A stretch of 35,776 nt of DNA from Pediococcus argentinicus (GTDB lineage Bacteria > Bacillota > Bacilli > Lactobacillales > Lactobacillaceae): the NCBI RefSeq assembly GCF_001437605.1, contig NZ_JQCQ01000013.1:7882-43657 (forward strand). Direction: 5' to 3'. Positions within the stretch are counted from its first letter, which is position 1. Each line of letters begins with the position of its first letter. The translations under genes were made by a program, and so were the position numbers. Below, in pieces: positions 28,419 to 35,776 of this stretch. Under the pieces are notes generated by a model that was not told the DNA's origin, searched no databases, and was given only the letters and a program-made list of their open reading frames with translations.

Positions 28419-29144
28419 TTATTTTAACCATCCACCGTCAACATAGATGGTTTGACCAGTCACATAATCAGCACGCGAATCCAACAAGTTTCCAACCATA
28501 AAACTAATATCACGTGGTGTTGCCCAACGGTTAACCGGGATCTCGTCGTTTACTCTTTTAATGCTTTCAGAACTCCAACCGTCATTCATCTGTGTCTTAA
28601 CAGCACCCGGAGCAATAACATTAACTGTAATGCCCTCTGTCGCAACTTCTTTAGCATAAGCATTCGCAAAAGAACTCAAAGCACCTTTGAGCATGCTATA
28701 AGCAACCTCCATCGGGCTTCCTACTGCACCATAAACAGATCCGACAAATATGATTCGTCCCGAATCTTTCATCGCTAATTTAGGTGTTAAATCACGTGAC
28801 AATAACAAAGGTACTTTAACATGTTCTAGCCAAAGATTTTCTAATTCATCATCTTTCAATTCAGAGAACAGCTTATACTGCGTACTACCCTGTGCAAAAA
28901 TCACAGCATCTAAAGCAAAAATGCTAGATTCAATTTTGCTGATGGACATAGCATCATGGAAATCAGCCTGAATCATAAAGAACTCTTGTTTTGGAAAAGC
29001 ATCAGTAAGTTGTGCAACTAAATGTTCTATGACACTTTCGTTTTGATTATATTGTAAATATAATGACCAGCCTGCTTCTGCTAAGTCAGTAACAATCTGT
29101 GAACCAATATCTCCACTTGCACCACAAACTAGAGCAAATTTCAT
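28419..29144 (-). CDS. ymfI: SDR family oxidoreductase (YmfI-like)
   Basis: Short-chain dehydrogenase/reductase with a Rossmann fold; substrate not known. The 241 residues show the nucleotide-binding GASGDIG at 8-14, the catalytic Ser near 136 (VGSVYGAVG), the Y149-x3-K153 pair (YSMLK), and the C-terminal VTGQTIYVDGG. It resembles 3-oxoacyl-ACP reductases in overall form but is syntenic with ymfI rather than fabG. Its ATG overlaps the ymfH stop by four bases, so the two are translationally coupled. The SDR call is secure; the substrate is not. Confidence 0.88.
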   Translation of the reverse strand: MKFALVCGASGDIGSQIVTDLAEAGWSLYLQYNQNESVIEHLVAQLTDAFPKQEFFMIQADFHDAMSISKIESSIFALDAVIFAQGSTQYKLFSELKDDELENLWLEHVKVPLLLSRDLTPKLAMKDSGRIIFVGSVYGAVGSPMEVAYSMLKGALSSFANAYAKEVATEGITVNVIAPGAVKTQMNDGWSSESIKRVNDEIPVNRWATPRDISFMVGNLLDSRADYVTGQTIYVDGGWLK

Positions 29145-30448
29145 TTTTGGTCACCTCTGCTATTTGTTTGGAATGTACTAATCACATTTCCACTGATAAA
29201 GTCCGCAAAGGCTTTTTGAACATCTTCAAACTTAATTGTTTGGTATAAATCCGCTTCATCGAAAACTGTACTATTTCCGTACCATTCTCCTTCAAATGAG
29301 TTCGCAATTGCCTCAATAGAATTCATCTTGGTGATTGAACGACCAATCATTTCCTTTTGCGCTAATTCAAATTCTGGCGCTTGGTCTTTCAATTGATCAA
29401 CACCATTTTTTAGAACCTGTTCAATTTTTTGTTTGAAGTCGTCAGGATTATTAGTATCCCCAGAAATGGTTAAGTAATAAATATCCCGCTCAGCATTCAA
29501 TTCATATCCAAAAGTATCATCTAAGATTCCCTTATCATAGAGCTCCAAATAACTTTGCGAGGACGAACTAAGAAGTAGGTATAATGCTAAATCCAGTTCC
29601 ATAATATATTTTAATCTAGCAATCCCCTTAGCTGGTAGCGGCTTTAATCCACGCAATCCAATCATTACTTTAGGACGTTGTACCATTCCTACTTGCAGGG
29701 CTTCACGAATTATATCCGCTCCATCGGATTGTAAATTGTCATTTTGATTATTTGAAAGTTCAACCACTTTTTTTTCAAAGTGTTTCTTATTTTGGTTATC
29801 CTTGAGCCAATCCAAAACCTCTTGAACATCAAAACCACCCACTACAAATAAATTCATGTTGGAAGGACGATAAGCTAGTTCGTGAATCTGATAAAGTACT
29901 TCCGGAGTGATTTCACTAATACTATCAACTGATCCAGCAATATCTTGACTCATGGCATGATTAGGAAAAAGATTTTTTAAAATACCCATATAAGATTGCC
30001 AGTCCGGATCATCATTGTACATTTTGATTTCTTGACCAATGATCCCCTGTTCTTTAGCAACCGACTTTGCAGAAAAATAAGGACGTTGCACGAAGTCTAA
30101 TAAATTATTCAAGTTTTCTTTTAAATTGACCGTTGTAGAAAAAAGATAACTAGTTCTCGAATAACTAGTAAAAGCATTTGCATCAGCACCGTTCTTACTA
30201 AATAAGTCAAAAGCATCATAATCTTCTTTTTCAAACATTTTATGCTCTAAAAAATGTGCAGTTCCGGCCGGAATAGTGACTGTTTGACCGTCAACCTTAA
30301 TTTGATTATCAAGTGACCCAAAGTTTGTTGTAAATACCGCATATGTTTTGTGATATCCTGCCTTAGGTAACAAATTAACAGTTAGCCCGTTATCTAAAAC
30401 TTCAGTAAATAGTTCTTCATCATAATTTTTATAAGCTTTAGTCTTCAT
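29141..30448 (-). CDS. ymfH: M16 family zinc metallopeptidase (YmfH-like, catalytic type)
   Basis: Putative cytosolic pitrilysin-family peptidase. The 435 residues include an intact inverted zinc motif H65-F-L-E68-H69, a conserved downstream Glu region, and the M16C half (ALYLLLSSSSQSYLELYDKG). ATG start, overlapping ymfF by 11 bases and ymfI by 4. M16 enzymes often work as pairs of a catalytic and a non-catalytic subunit; the upstream gene lacks the zinc motif, so the two are likely partners. The substrate is unknown; proposed peptide-processing roles are inference. Confidence 0.9.
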   Translation of the reverse strand: MKTKAYKNYDEELFTEVLDNGLTVNLLPKAGYHKTYAVFTTNFGSLDNQIKVDGQTVTIPAGTAHFLEHKMFEKEDYDAFDLFSKNGADANAFTSYSRTSYLFSTTVNLKENLNNLLDFVQRPYFSAKSVAKEQGIIGQEIKMYNDDPDWQSYMGILKNLFPNHAMSQDIAGSVDSISEITPEVLYQIHELAYRPSNMNLFVVGGFDVQEVLDWLKDNQNKKHFEKKVVELSNNQNDNLQSDGADIIREALQVGMVQRPKVMIGLRGLKPLPAKGIARLKYIMELDLALYLLLSSSSQSYLELYDKGILDDTFGYELNAERDIYYLTISGDTNNPDDFKQKIEQVLKNGVDQLKDQAPEFELAQKEMIGRSITKMNSIEAIANSFEGEWYGNSTVFDEADLYQTIKFEDVQKAFADFISGNVISTFQTNSRGDQK

Positions 30449-31706
30449 CTAAATTACCATCCAATATAAACTCACTTCGCAAGTTAACAAGTGAAGCAAT
30501 TTCTTTAACATCGTCAATTGTCACAGCTTTAATCCCACTTAACCACATTTCATCTGTCATAGTACTATTCAGTGCCCAATCGCTTAATACCTTTCGACAA
30601 TAGCTTCTAGGACTATCTAAGCTGGCTAGGTATTCAGATTGCAAACCTTTCTTAACGTTGTCTAACTCCTCAGATTTAAGGTCTCCATTTTGAAGTGCAA
30701 CCAACTGAAGGGCGATAATATCTTCAACTTTATGCCAATTAGCTCCATCGATACCGGTTTGTACCATCATAATACCGTTATATAAGTCTAATGTTGAACT
30801 AGCATAGTAAGCTAAACTAGCCTCTTCTCGGACTTTTAAAAATAGTTTTGACTGTGGCGTTCCACCAAATAAAGCGTTAAAGACAATCGCTGCAAAATAA
30901 TGTTGATCACGGACGTAAACTGGGAAATCATAAGCAAAATCTAGTTTAGCTTGATTAACATTGTCATGAACTTCGCCAATTGAAACTTCAGAAACAGGTT
31001 CTAATTTGGAAAAAACTGATTCCAATTCAAAATTGCGAGATTTAAAATCAAATATTTTAACAGCTTCTGTGACAGTTTCTTCATCGGTATCCCCAACAAC
31101 TGTAATTTGAATTTGGTCGCTACTTAAAAGGCCACGGTAATATTCAAATAAATCGGAATTACCGATTGCCTCAATATCACTAATCTTACCGTAACTTGGA
31201 GTGGCCTGAATACTATCCTGCCCATAAGTTAACTGGCGCAATTGTTGCATGGCCCAGTATTGCTTATCGTCAGCTGCTGAACGAATATAGTCAATCAGGT
31301 TAGCTTTCTGGCGTGAAAAAATCTCTTGATCAAACTCATTTCCACTAGCTAACGGATAATTAATAATTTCGTTTAAAAATTGAAATGCCTGTTGTATCAA
31401 ATCGACTTTTTGATTAATAAACTTTTCATTAACCACCACTATTGAAAATGAAATATCGTGCAGTATCCCTTTCTTGGCAACACTTGTAGAAAAACTAGCA
31501 CCATACATCCGAGAGAGTTCGTGGGTAACTTTAGTTTGGGTATTAAACTTATGCGAACTAGTTTCCAATATATTAGTTAATAAAGTTCTTTTTGCCATTT
31601 CGGCAACTGATGCTTTACTTAAAAAATGAACTTCGATTCGATTTGTTTTAAATTGCTGGGTAGTTTGAAGATTTAAATTAACACCAGCCATAATTTCTTT
31701 TTGCAA
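30438..31706 (-). CDS. ymfF: M16 family peptidase homologue without the zinc motif (YmfF-like)
   Basis: A 422-residue M16-fold protein with no HxxEH motif at its N terminus, so it is probably the non-catalytic partner of YmfH. Two M16 halves are visible: an N-terminal half including THELSRMYGASFST and a C-terminal half with LFGGTPQSKLFLKVREEASLAYYASS. The start is a TTG seven bases after GGAGG; an ATG five codons later has only a poor ribosome site. It has its own promoter upstream and heads the ymfF-ymfH-ymfI run. No signal peptide is seen. Confidence 0.88.
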   Translation of the reverse strand: MQKEIMAGVNLNLQTTQQFKTNRIEVHFLSKASVAEMAKRTLLTNILETSSHKFNTQTKVTHELSRMYGASFSTSVAKKGILHDISFSIVVVNEKFINQKVDLIQQAFQFLNEIINYPLASGNEFDQEIFSRQKANLIDYIRSAADDKQYWAMQQLRQLTYGQDSIQATPSYGKISDIEAIGNSDLFEYYRGLLSSDQIQITVVGDTDEETVTEAVKIFDFKSRNFELESVFSKLEPVSEVSIGEVHDNVNQAKLDFAYDFPVYVRDQHYFAAIVFNALFGGTPQSKLFLKVREEASLAYYASSTLDLYNGIMMVQTGIDGANWHKVEDIIALQLVALQNGDLKSEELDNVKKGLQSEYLASLDSPRSYCRKVLSDWALNSTMTDEMWLSGIKAVTIDDVKEIASLVNLRSEFILDGNLDED

Positions 31707-31739
31707 TGTGGTTCCTCCATCAAATAATTCATGCGACTA

Positions 31740-31767
31740 ATCATATCAAAACCACTAGATAATTCAA
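31740..31767 (-). promoter_or_regulatory. ymfF operon promoter
   Basis: On the minus strand TTGAAT (31762-31767) and a TG-extended TATGAT (31740-31745) are 16 bases apart, in the 68-base gap after cls. I see no terminator between cls and this promoter. Confidence 0.6.
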
Positions 31768-31774
31768 TCTTTGA

Positions 31775-33202
31775 TTACAAAATTGGTGAAAGTAACCGAC
31801 TAAATTGTTGTTTAATTTTAGTCCAGTTTGATTGATTTTTGAAATAGTGTTCAGTTAATAATTCAGAGTCGTTAATATCCTGCTTAATATCTTGTCCAAC
31901 TTGTTGTGCAATTTGCTGATTATAGATAAACGCATTCGCCTCAAAGTTAAGTTTAAAGGAACGAATATCTAAATTAGCTGAACCTACACTGACAACTTTT
32001 TCATCCACAATAATTGTTTTAACGTGCATAAACCCCTTTTGATACATGTATACATTGGCACCTGCAGCAACTAATTGTTGTGCATAATACTCTGTTGCAC
32101 GATATACAAAGAAATGATCCGGCTGATTAGGGATCACCAGTGTAACGTGAACTCCTGTTTTAATCGCAATTAATAATATTTCCATCAGTGCATCGTCCGG
32201 AATAAAGTATGGCGTTTCAATTTTGATTGACGATTGTGCTGCCGCAATCATCTTAATATATCCCTGTTTGATTTTCTGAATTTCACTCTCTGGTCCACTA
32301 CTAACAATCTGAATTGGCACATTACCATGTACCTCATTCTGCGGAAAATAACTAATATCGATCCGTTCGGTGTTTTTCTTATTCGAGGCATTCCAATCCA
32401 TAAAGAAACGACTTTGTAACTGTAATACTGCAGATCCTGTAATTCTTAAATGAGTATCACGCCAATAGCCAAAACGACTATTTTGTCCCACGTACTGGTC
32501 GCCGACATTGAATCCACCAATATAGCCAATGGAGCCATCAATCACAACTATTTTACGGTGATTTCTAAAATTAATGCGGAAGTTTAAATAACTAAAACGA
32601 GGACGCATGAATGGGATAACCTCACCACCATTTTCAATCAACTCTTTAAACATAGCCGTCTTACTCCCTTTAGAACCAAACAAGTCATACATAACCTTTA
32701 TTCGTACACCAGCCTTAGCTTTTTGAACTAAGATGTCACGTAACTGTTGTCCTAAATCATCATTATAAATCGTAAAATACTCAATATTAATGTTGTATCT
32801 AGCATGCTTTAAATCACGAAATAGTTGCTTAAATTTTCGTTTACCATCATTTAACAGCATAACTTCATTTTGATGTGTCAGAATGGCGTCATCTGTATTC
32901 AAGAATAAGTTAACTAGTTCTGTTTCCATCGGCGATTCGAGTTGAATATGATTGGCACTAGATTCTTTTTGGTAGCGCGCCATTTCACTCACGCCAAGAT
33001 TTTGTTGCGCCCTAATATCAAAAATTTGATTAGATGATAATTTACGACCCAAAAACATATAAGCTAACAATCCGACTCCCGGTAGTAAAAACATAACCAG
33101 CATCCAAGCCCAGGCCGCAGCAATATCTCTTCTTTCAAATAATGCAATCGTAATTGCAATCAAAGCATTTAAAAGATAAAGTCCAATCTCAATCCAAATC
33201 AT
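31775..33202 (-). CDS. cls: cardiolipin synthase (phospholipase D type)
   Basis: Condenses phosphatidylglycerol to cardiolipin at the membrane. The 475 residues have two N-terminal membrane helices (about 3-20 and 32-52), the first HxKxxxxD active-site motif (NHRKIVVIDGSIGYIGG, His near 210) and the second (HVKTIIVDEKVVSVGSANLD, His near 392). Both motifs are intact. ATG start with GGAGG seven bases upstream. It lies between the transporter terminator and the ymf operon promoter, and its substrate comes from PgsA, also in this window. Paralogues are common in lactobacilli, so it may not be the only cls. Confidence 0.95.
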   Translation of the reverse strand: MIWIEIGLYLLNALIAITIALFERRDIAAAWAWMLVMFLLPGVGLLAYMFLGRKLSSNQIFDIRAQQNLGVSEMARYQKESSANHIQLESPMETELVNLFLNTDDAILTHQNEVMLLNDGKRKFKQLFRDLKHARYNINIEYFTIYNDDLGQQLRDILVQKAKAGVRIKVMYDLFGSKGSKTAMFKELIENGGEVIPFMRPRFSYLNFRINFRNHRKIVVIDGSIGYIGGFNVGDQYVGQNSRFGYWRDTHLRITGSAVLQLQSRFFMDWNASNKKNTERIDISYFPQNEVHGNVPIQIVSSGPESEIQKIKQGYIKMIAAAQSSIKIETPYFIPDDALMEILLIAIKTGVHVTLVIPNQPDHFFVYRATEYYAQQLVAAGANVYMYQKGFMHVKTIIVDEKVVSVGSANLDIRSFKLNFEANAFIYNQQIAQQVGQDIKQDINDSELLTEHYFKNQSNWTKIKQQFSRLLSPIL

Positions 33203-33224
33203 CTCATCGCCTCCTTTACTTAAA

Positions 33225-33252
33225 AGTGTATCAAAAAAGGACTTAGGAACAA
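33225..33252 (-). promoter_or_regulatory. Possible cls promoter inside the upstream terminator
   Basis: On the minus strand TTGTTC (33247-33252) and a TG-extended TACACT (33225-33230) are 16 bases apart. The -35 lies in the 3' arm of the transporter terminator. The start would be near 33218, leaving a leader of about 15 bases. Confidence 0.4.
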
Positions 33253-33277
33253 ACTAACAACGTTTGTCCAAGCCCTT
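33233..33277 (-). terminator. Rho-independent terminator after the ABC transporter operon
   Basis: On the minus strand AAGGGCTTGGACAAAC pairs with GTTTGTTCCTAAGTCCTT with small mismatches, followed by TTTTGATA. It begins within five bases of the end of the solute-binding protein gene. Confidence 0.9.
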
Positions 33278-33281
33278 ATTT

Positions 33282-34103
33282 TTAACGGTCACCAAACCAC
33301 TTTTGATTAAGTTTAGTAATTGTTCCATTCTTTTGTAATCTATCTAATTGACTGTTTATATAATCGTTTAATTTCCGATCCCGTTTACGCATTCCAATAG
33401 CAAATTCTTCATCTGGCAATCCACTTTGAATAATACGATAATCAGATGGATTCTTTTGATGTGAAATATAGTATTTGGCATAAACACTGTCAATCAACAA
33501 TCCTTGAATTCGATTAGCATTTAAATCAATAAAAGCATTATTGAAAGAATCATACAAAATTGGTGATTTACCTTTGATTCGATTTTGTAAGACATTGGGG
33601 AAACGAGCAATATCCTGTGAGCCTGATGACCCACTTTGAGCACCGAGTGTTTTACCTGACATATCCTTTGTGGATTTAATATTACTCTTGGTCTTAGTAA
33701 CCAAAATTTGTTCGTTTTTTAAATATGGTTGACTGAACAGCATCGTTTCTTTACGCTCAGGAGTAATTGTAAAACCATTCCAAATCAAATCAATCGTTTG
33801 ATTACGTAATTCAGTTGCATTCATCGACCAATCAATTGTTTGAAAATCAACTTTAACACCAGCCTGTTTAAACACTGCTCGTGCTAAATCGACATCATAG
33901 CCAACTAATGTCCCATTCTTTTCACGAAAGTCCATCGGTACAAAACTATCATCAATTCCAATTACAACGTGCTTTGATTTGCTAATTCGATTCCAGCTAT
34001 CCTGGTTAGTTTGTTTAGCTCCTACTCGAGCACATCCTGTTGTAATCAATAAGATTGCAATTAGTAATAATCCATAAACCGAATATTTAGATTTTATTTT
34101 CAT
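33282..34103 (-). CDS. amino acid ABC transporter, substrate-binding lipoprotein (family 3)
   Basis: Extracellular solute-binding protein, family 3 type, of a polar amino-acid importer. The 273 residues begin with a lipoprotein signal: basic start, hydrophobic core (about 10-20) and ITTGC with the lipid-attached Cys at 24. The mature part has SKHVVIGIDDSFVPMDF, LVGYDVDLARAVFKQAG, the TITPERKETMLFSQPY segment and the C-terminal LNQKWFGD. ATG start directly abuts the stop of the ATPase gene. Third gene of the permease-ATPase-SBP operon under a T-box; that leader suggests histidine (or threonine) rather than glutamine. Ligand specificity is not readable from the protein itself. Confidence 0.92.
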   Translation of the reverse strand: MKIKSKYSVYGLLLIAILLITTGCARVGAKQTNQDSWNRISKSKHVVIGIDDSFVPMDFREKNGTLVGYDVDLARAVFKQAGVKVDFQTIDWSMNATELRNQTIDLIWNGFTITPERKETMLFSQPYLKNEQILVTKTKSNIKSTKDMSGKTLGAQSGSSGSQDIARFPNVLQNRIKGKSPILYDSFNNAFIDLNANRIQGLLIDSVYAKYYISHQKNPSDYRIIQSGLPDEEFAIGMRKRDRKLNDYINSQLDRLQKNGTITKLNQKWFGDR

Positions 34104-34739
34104 TTACTTCACCGGCTTTACTGTTAATGTCTGATCCGTAATTTCGTTAGCAAAGTCGATGTCATGAGTAATGACAATCTGTGTAATTTTAGTCTTTTTT
34201 AGATCAAGAATAATTTTCTTAACTTCATTTTTTAATTCTGGATCCAAAGCTGATGTGGGTTCATCATAGCAGAGAATCTGTGGTCGCATTGCAAGTGCCC
34301 TCGCAATCGCTACACGCTGCTTTTGACCTCCAGATAATTGATAAGGATATTGATCCTGATAATCCAGAAGGTGAAGTTGTTCCATAATTCTTTTAGCATC
34401 TTGTTTTGCTTCATCGACTGACTTTTTAAGAACTTGCATTGGAGCAAGTGTGATATTTTCTTCAACCGATAAATTAGGAAATAATTGAAAGTCCTGGAAA
34501 ACAGCTCCGATAATTCCATCACTATTACGACTTACATATGGATCAAAGGGTTGTCCATCTAGTAGAAACTTACCACCATCGACTTTGTCTAACCCGATGA
34601 TACAACGCAATAGGGTTGTCTTTCCCGCACCAGAAGGACCAACAATCGTTAAAATTGAATCGTCTGGAATCTTTAAACTCAGTTGATCAATAACCGTTTT
34701 ATTACCAAATTTTTTGGAAATATTTTGTAATTCAAGCAT
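34104..34739 (-). CDS. amino acid ABC transporter, ATP-binding protein
   Basis: ATPase subunit of the polar amino-acid importer. The 211 residues are short compared with the usual 240 or so of GlnQ/HisP-type ATPases. All motifs are present: Walker A GPSGAGKT (34-41), Q-loop VFQDFQLFPNL, signature LSGGQKQR, Walker B ILCYDEPTSALDPE and the H-loop VITHD. The protein stops soon after the H-loop, so the shortfall is in the C-terminal tail. ATG start eight bases after GGAGG; 14 bases from the permease and no gap to the binding protein gene. Confidence 0.95.
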   Translation of the reverse strand: MLELQNISKKFGNKTVIDQLSLKIPDDSILTIVGPSGAGKTTLLRCIIGLDKVDGGKFLLDGQPFDPYVSRNSDGIIGAVFQDFQLFPNLSVEENITLAPMQVLKKSVDEAKQDAKRIMEQLHLLDYQDQYPYQLSGGQKQRVAIARALAMRPQILCYDEPTSALDPELKNEVKKIILDLKKTKITQIVITHDIDFANEITDQTLTVKPVK

Positions 34740-34753
34740 TGGCAGGTCCTCCT

Positions 34754-35404
34754 CTATCTAAAATATGAATAGTGTTTTTCGACGCGACGTAAGAAATAAG
34801 TACATATAGCCGTTAATAATAAATAAATAATTCCAACTAAGATAAACGGAACCAGACTGACATCACGAGCAGCAGCAACATTTCCTGCTCGAAGTAGATC
34901 GCCTAAACCAATAACGTAAACCAGTGATGAATCTTTAACTAAATTAATAACTTCATTTCCCAGTGATGGTAAAACAATCTTTGCAACCTGTGGCATTACC
35001 ACTGATTTAGTAATTTGCCAGTAACTCATCTGAAGCACTCGTCCTGCTTCATACTGTCCTTGATCAACTGCTTGCAAACCACCACGAAAGATTTCTGCAA
35101 AGTATGCTGCATAATTGAGAATAAATGCGAATAGTGCCGCTTCATACCGAGGAAAAATAATATGGATTGTTGGTAGCCCATAAAAAACAAAAATTAATTG
35201 AAGAAGTAGTGGTGTCCCACGCATTAGCCAAACATATCCACTAATTATCTTCTTTAAAAATCCAAACCTGGATACTAATCCAAGAGCTAGAATAGCCCCT
35301 AAAATAAGTGAGCCAATGATTGTCCAACAAAAGATTTGCAGTGTCATTAAAGCCCCTTGCATTAAGGACGGTAAAATCTGAAGAGCATAGTTAATTATAT
35401 CCAT
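34754..35404 (-). CDS. amino acid ABC transporter, permease (HisM/GlnP type)
   Basis: Membrane subunit of the importer. The 216 residues (from the ATG seven bases after GGAGG) contain about five hydrophobic segments. They also show the HisMQ-family motif WLMRGTPLLLQL and the EAA loop region EAGRVLQMSYWQITKSVVMPQ that contacts the ATPase. A longer in-frame reading starts at a TTG within the terminator tail and is unlikely. It is the first gene after the T-box leader. The operon (permease, ATPase, binding protein) matches what has been called hisXYZ in T-box surveys of Lactobacillales; I leave the symbol empty because specificity rests on the leader. Confidence 0.94.
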   Translation of the reverse strand: MDIINYALQILPSLMQGALMTLQIFCWTIIGSLILGAILALGLVSRFGFLKKIISGYVWLMRGTPLLLQLIFVFYGLPTIHIIFPRYEAALFAFILNYAAYFAEIFRGGLQAVDQGQYEAGRVLQMSYWQITKSVVMPQVAKIVLPSLGNEVINLVKDSSLVYVIGLGDLLRAGNVAAARDVSLVPFILVGIIYLLLTAICTYFLRRVEKHYSYFR

Positions 35405-35429
35405 ATCATTTCCTCCATTCTCTATGTAC

Positions 35430-35466
35430 AAAAAAATCCTCTTAGACTAATAAAAGTCTAAGAGGA
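35430..35466 (-). terminator. T-box regulated terminator
   Basis: On the minus strand TCCTCTTAGACT and AGTCTAAGAGGA form a perfect 12-bp stem with a six-base loop (35437-35466), followed by seven T. Its 5' arm shares CCTCT with the antiterminator, so the two forms are mutually exclusive. Confidence 0.93.
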
Positions 35467-35690
35467 CGATTCATCGTGGTTCCACCTCTGGTTCGTACGC
35501 TATTCACATAGCAATACCTCAGTAAGTTATAAATAACTTAAATGATAACGGCATTACCGGAACTTCTTACTTCTTTCAGAAATTCAACTCCCAGGTGTGG
35601 TTCGATTATCAACTAGGCTACGCTCACACTATCCGTAACTCGCTTTGCTGTTGTGATAAATCTACTCTTCTGTTCATAGTTAAGTTAAAG
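35430..35690 (-). promoter_or_regulatory. T-box riboswitch leader of the ABC transporter operon (His or Thr)
   Basis: On the minus strand the T-box core is AGAGGTGGAACCACG (35475-35489). AGAGG pairs with CCTCT to make the antiterminator. Stem I has an S-turn GTA/GAA, a k-turn-like GA pair, and upper helix arms GATT..ATCA/TGATAATC. After GAA-C the specifier position reads CAC (His, 35597-35599), followed by A. The base after TGG is A, which predicts U73 in the tRNA; bacterial tRNA-His normally has C73, whereas Firmicute tRNA-Thr commonly has U73. Reading one base either way gives ACA or, further, ACC (Thr), so His versus Thr is not settled. It ends in the terminator at 35430-35466. Confidence 0.88.
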
Positions 35691-35693
35691 GTT

Positions 35694-35721
35694 ATATTAG
35701 CAACATTTCAAAATAAGTCAA
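35694..35721 (-). promoter_or_regulatory. Promoter of the T-box/ABC transporter operon
   Basis: On the minus strand TTGACT (35716-35721) and TAATAT (35694-35699) are 16 bases apart, just upstream of the T-box Stem I; the start should lie near 35687. Confidence 0.75.
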
Positions 35722-35732
35722 GCTTTTATTCT

Positions 35733-35748
35733 AAAGTTCTAGAACTTT
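35733..35748. repeat. Perfect 16-bp palindrome upstream of the transporter promoter
   Basis: AAAGTTCTAGAACTTT is identical on both strands. It lies 11 bases upstream of the -35 hexamer. With no loop and no T-tract it is not a terminator; an operator for a dimeric regulator is possible. The remaining bases to the window edge hold no gene that I can see. Confidence 0.6.
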
Positions 35749-35776
35749 GTGTCGAACATAAATGATAATGTCCAAA

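Noticed and set aside
33282-35404. Naming the ABC operon glnPQH for glutamine
   Set aside because: Family 3 binding proteins and HisMQ permeases do not reveal the substrate, and the T-box specifier loop contains no CAA or CAG glutamine codon.

Overview
This window looks like a chromosomal segment of a low-GC Gram-positive bacterium of the family Lactobacillaceae. The evidence is the AT-rich sequence, strong GGAGG-type ribosome binding sites, frequent TTG starts, T-box leaders and Gram-positive-type LexA boxes. The blocks mutS-mutL-ruvA-ruvB-queA-tgt-yajC, alaS-ireB-ruvX-DUF1292-mutS2-trxA-murI-rdgB and ymfF-ymfH-ymfI-rodZ-pgsA-cinA-recA-rny have the order expected of lactobacilli. I cannot name the genus or species from the sequence alone.

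All 32 genes lie on the minus strand, so transcription runs from high to low coordinates. In that direction the layout is as follows. (1) At 35.78-33.28 kb a T-box leader precedes a three-gene amino-acid ABC transporter. (2) At 33.20-31.78 kb lies a cardiolipin synthase. (3) At 31.71-26.94 kb are two M16-type peptidase homologues, a short-chain dehydrogenase, RodZ and PgsA, ending in a terminator. (4) At 26.83-24.45 kb are cinA and recA, with a LexA-like box before recA. (5) At 24.26-22.70 kb is RNase Y, alone between terminators. (6) At 22.52-13.59 kb are mutS, mutL, a LexA-box promoter, ruvAB, queA, tgt and yajC. (7) At 13.43-11.93 kb is zwf with its own promoter and terminator. (8) At 11.84-8.36 kb are dinB, nrnA and a DEAD-box helicase. 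(9) At 8.35-5.46 kb is alaS behind an alanine T-box. (10) At 5.36-4.34 kb are ireB, ruvX and a DUF1292 gene, ending in a terminator. (11) At 4.26-1.51 kb are mutS2 and trxA, ending in a terminator. (12) At 1.40-0.00 kb are murI and rdgB.

The common theme is genome maintenance: mismatch repair (MutS/MutL), recombination (RecA, RuvAB, RuvX, MutS2), lesion bypass (DinB), nucleotide-pool cleaning (RdgB) and nanoRNA/pAp turnover (NrnA). Envelope genes (murI, rodZ, pgsA, cls, yajC) and tRNA or translation genes (alaS, queA, tgt, ireB) are interleaved. Two LexA-type boxes place recA and ruvAB in the SOS response. Two T-boxes tie alaS and the transporter to the charging of specific tRNAs.

I found no phage, insertion sequence, CRISPR array, rRNA or tRNA, and no candidate for an unknown protein system. 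The material worth a second look is regulatory: an ambiguous (His or Thr) T-box on the transporter with a perfect palindrome upstream, SOS boxes merged with termination and translation signals, two families of dispersed terminators, a promoter inside a terminator arm, and many TTG starts.
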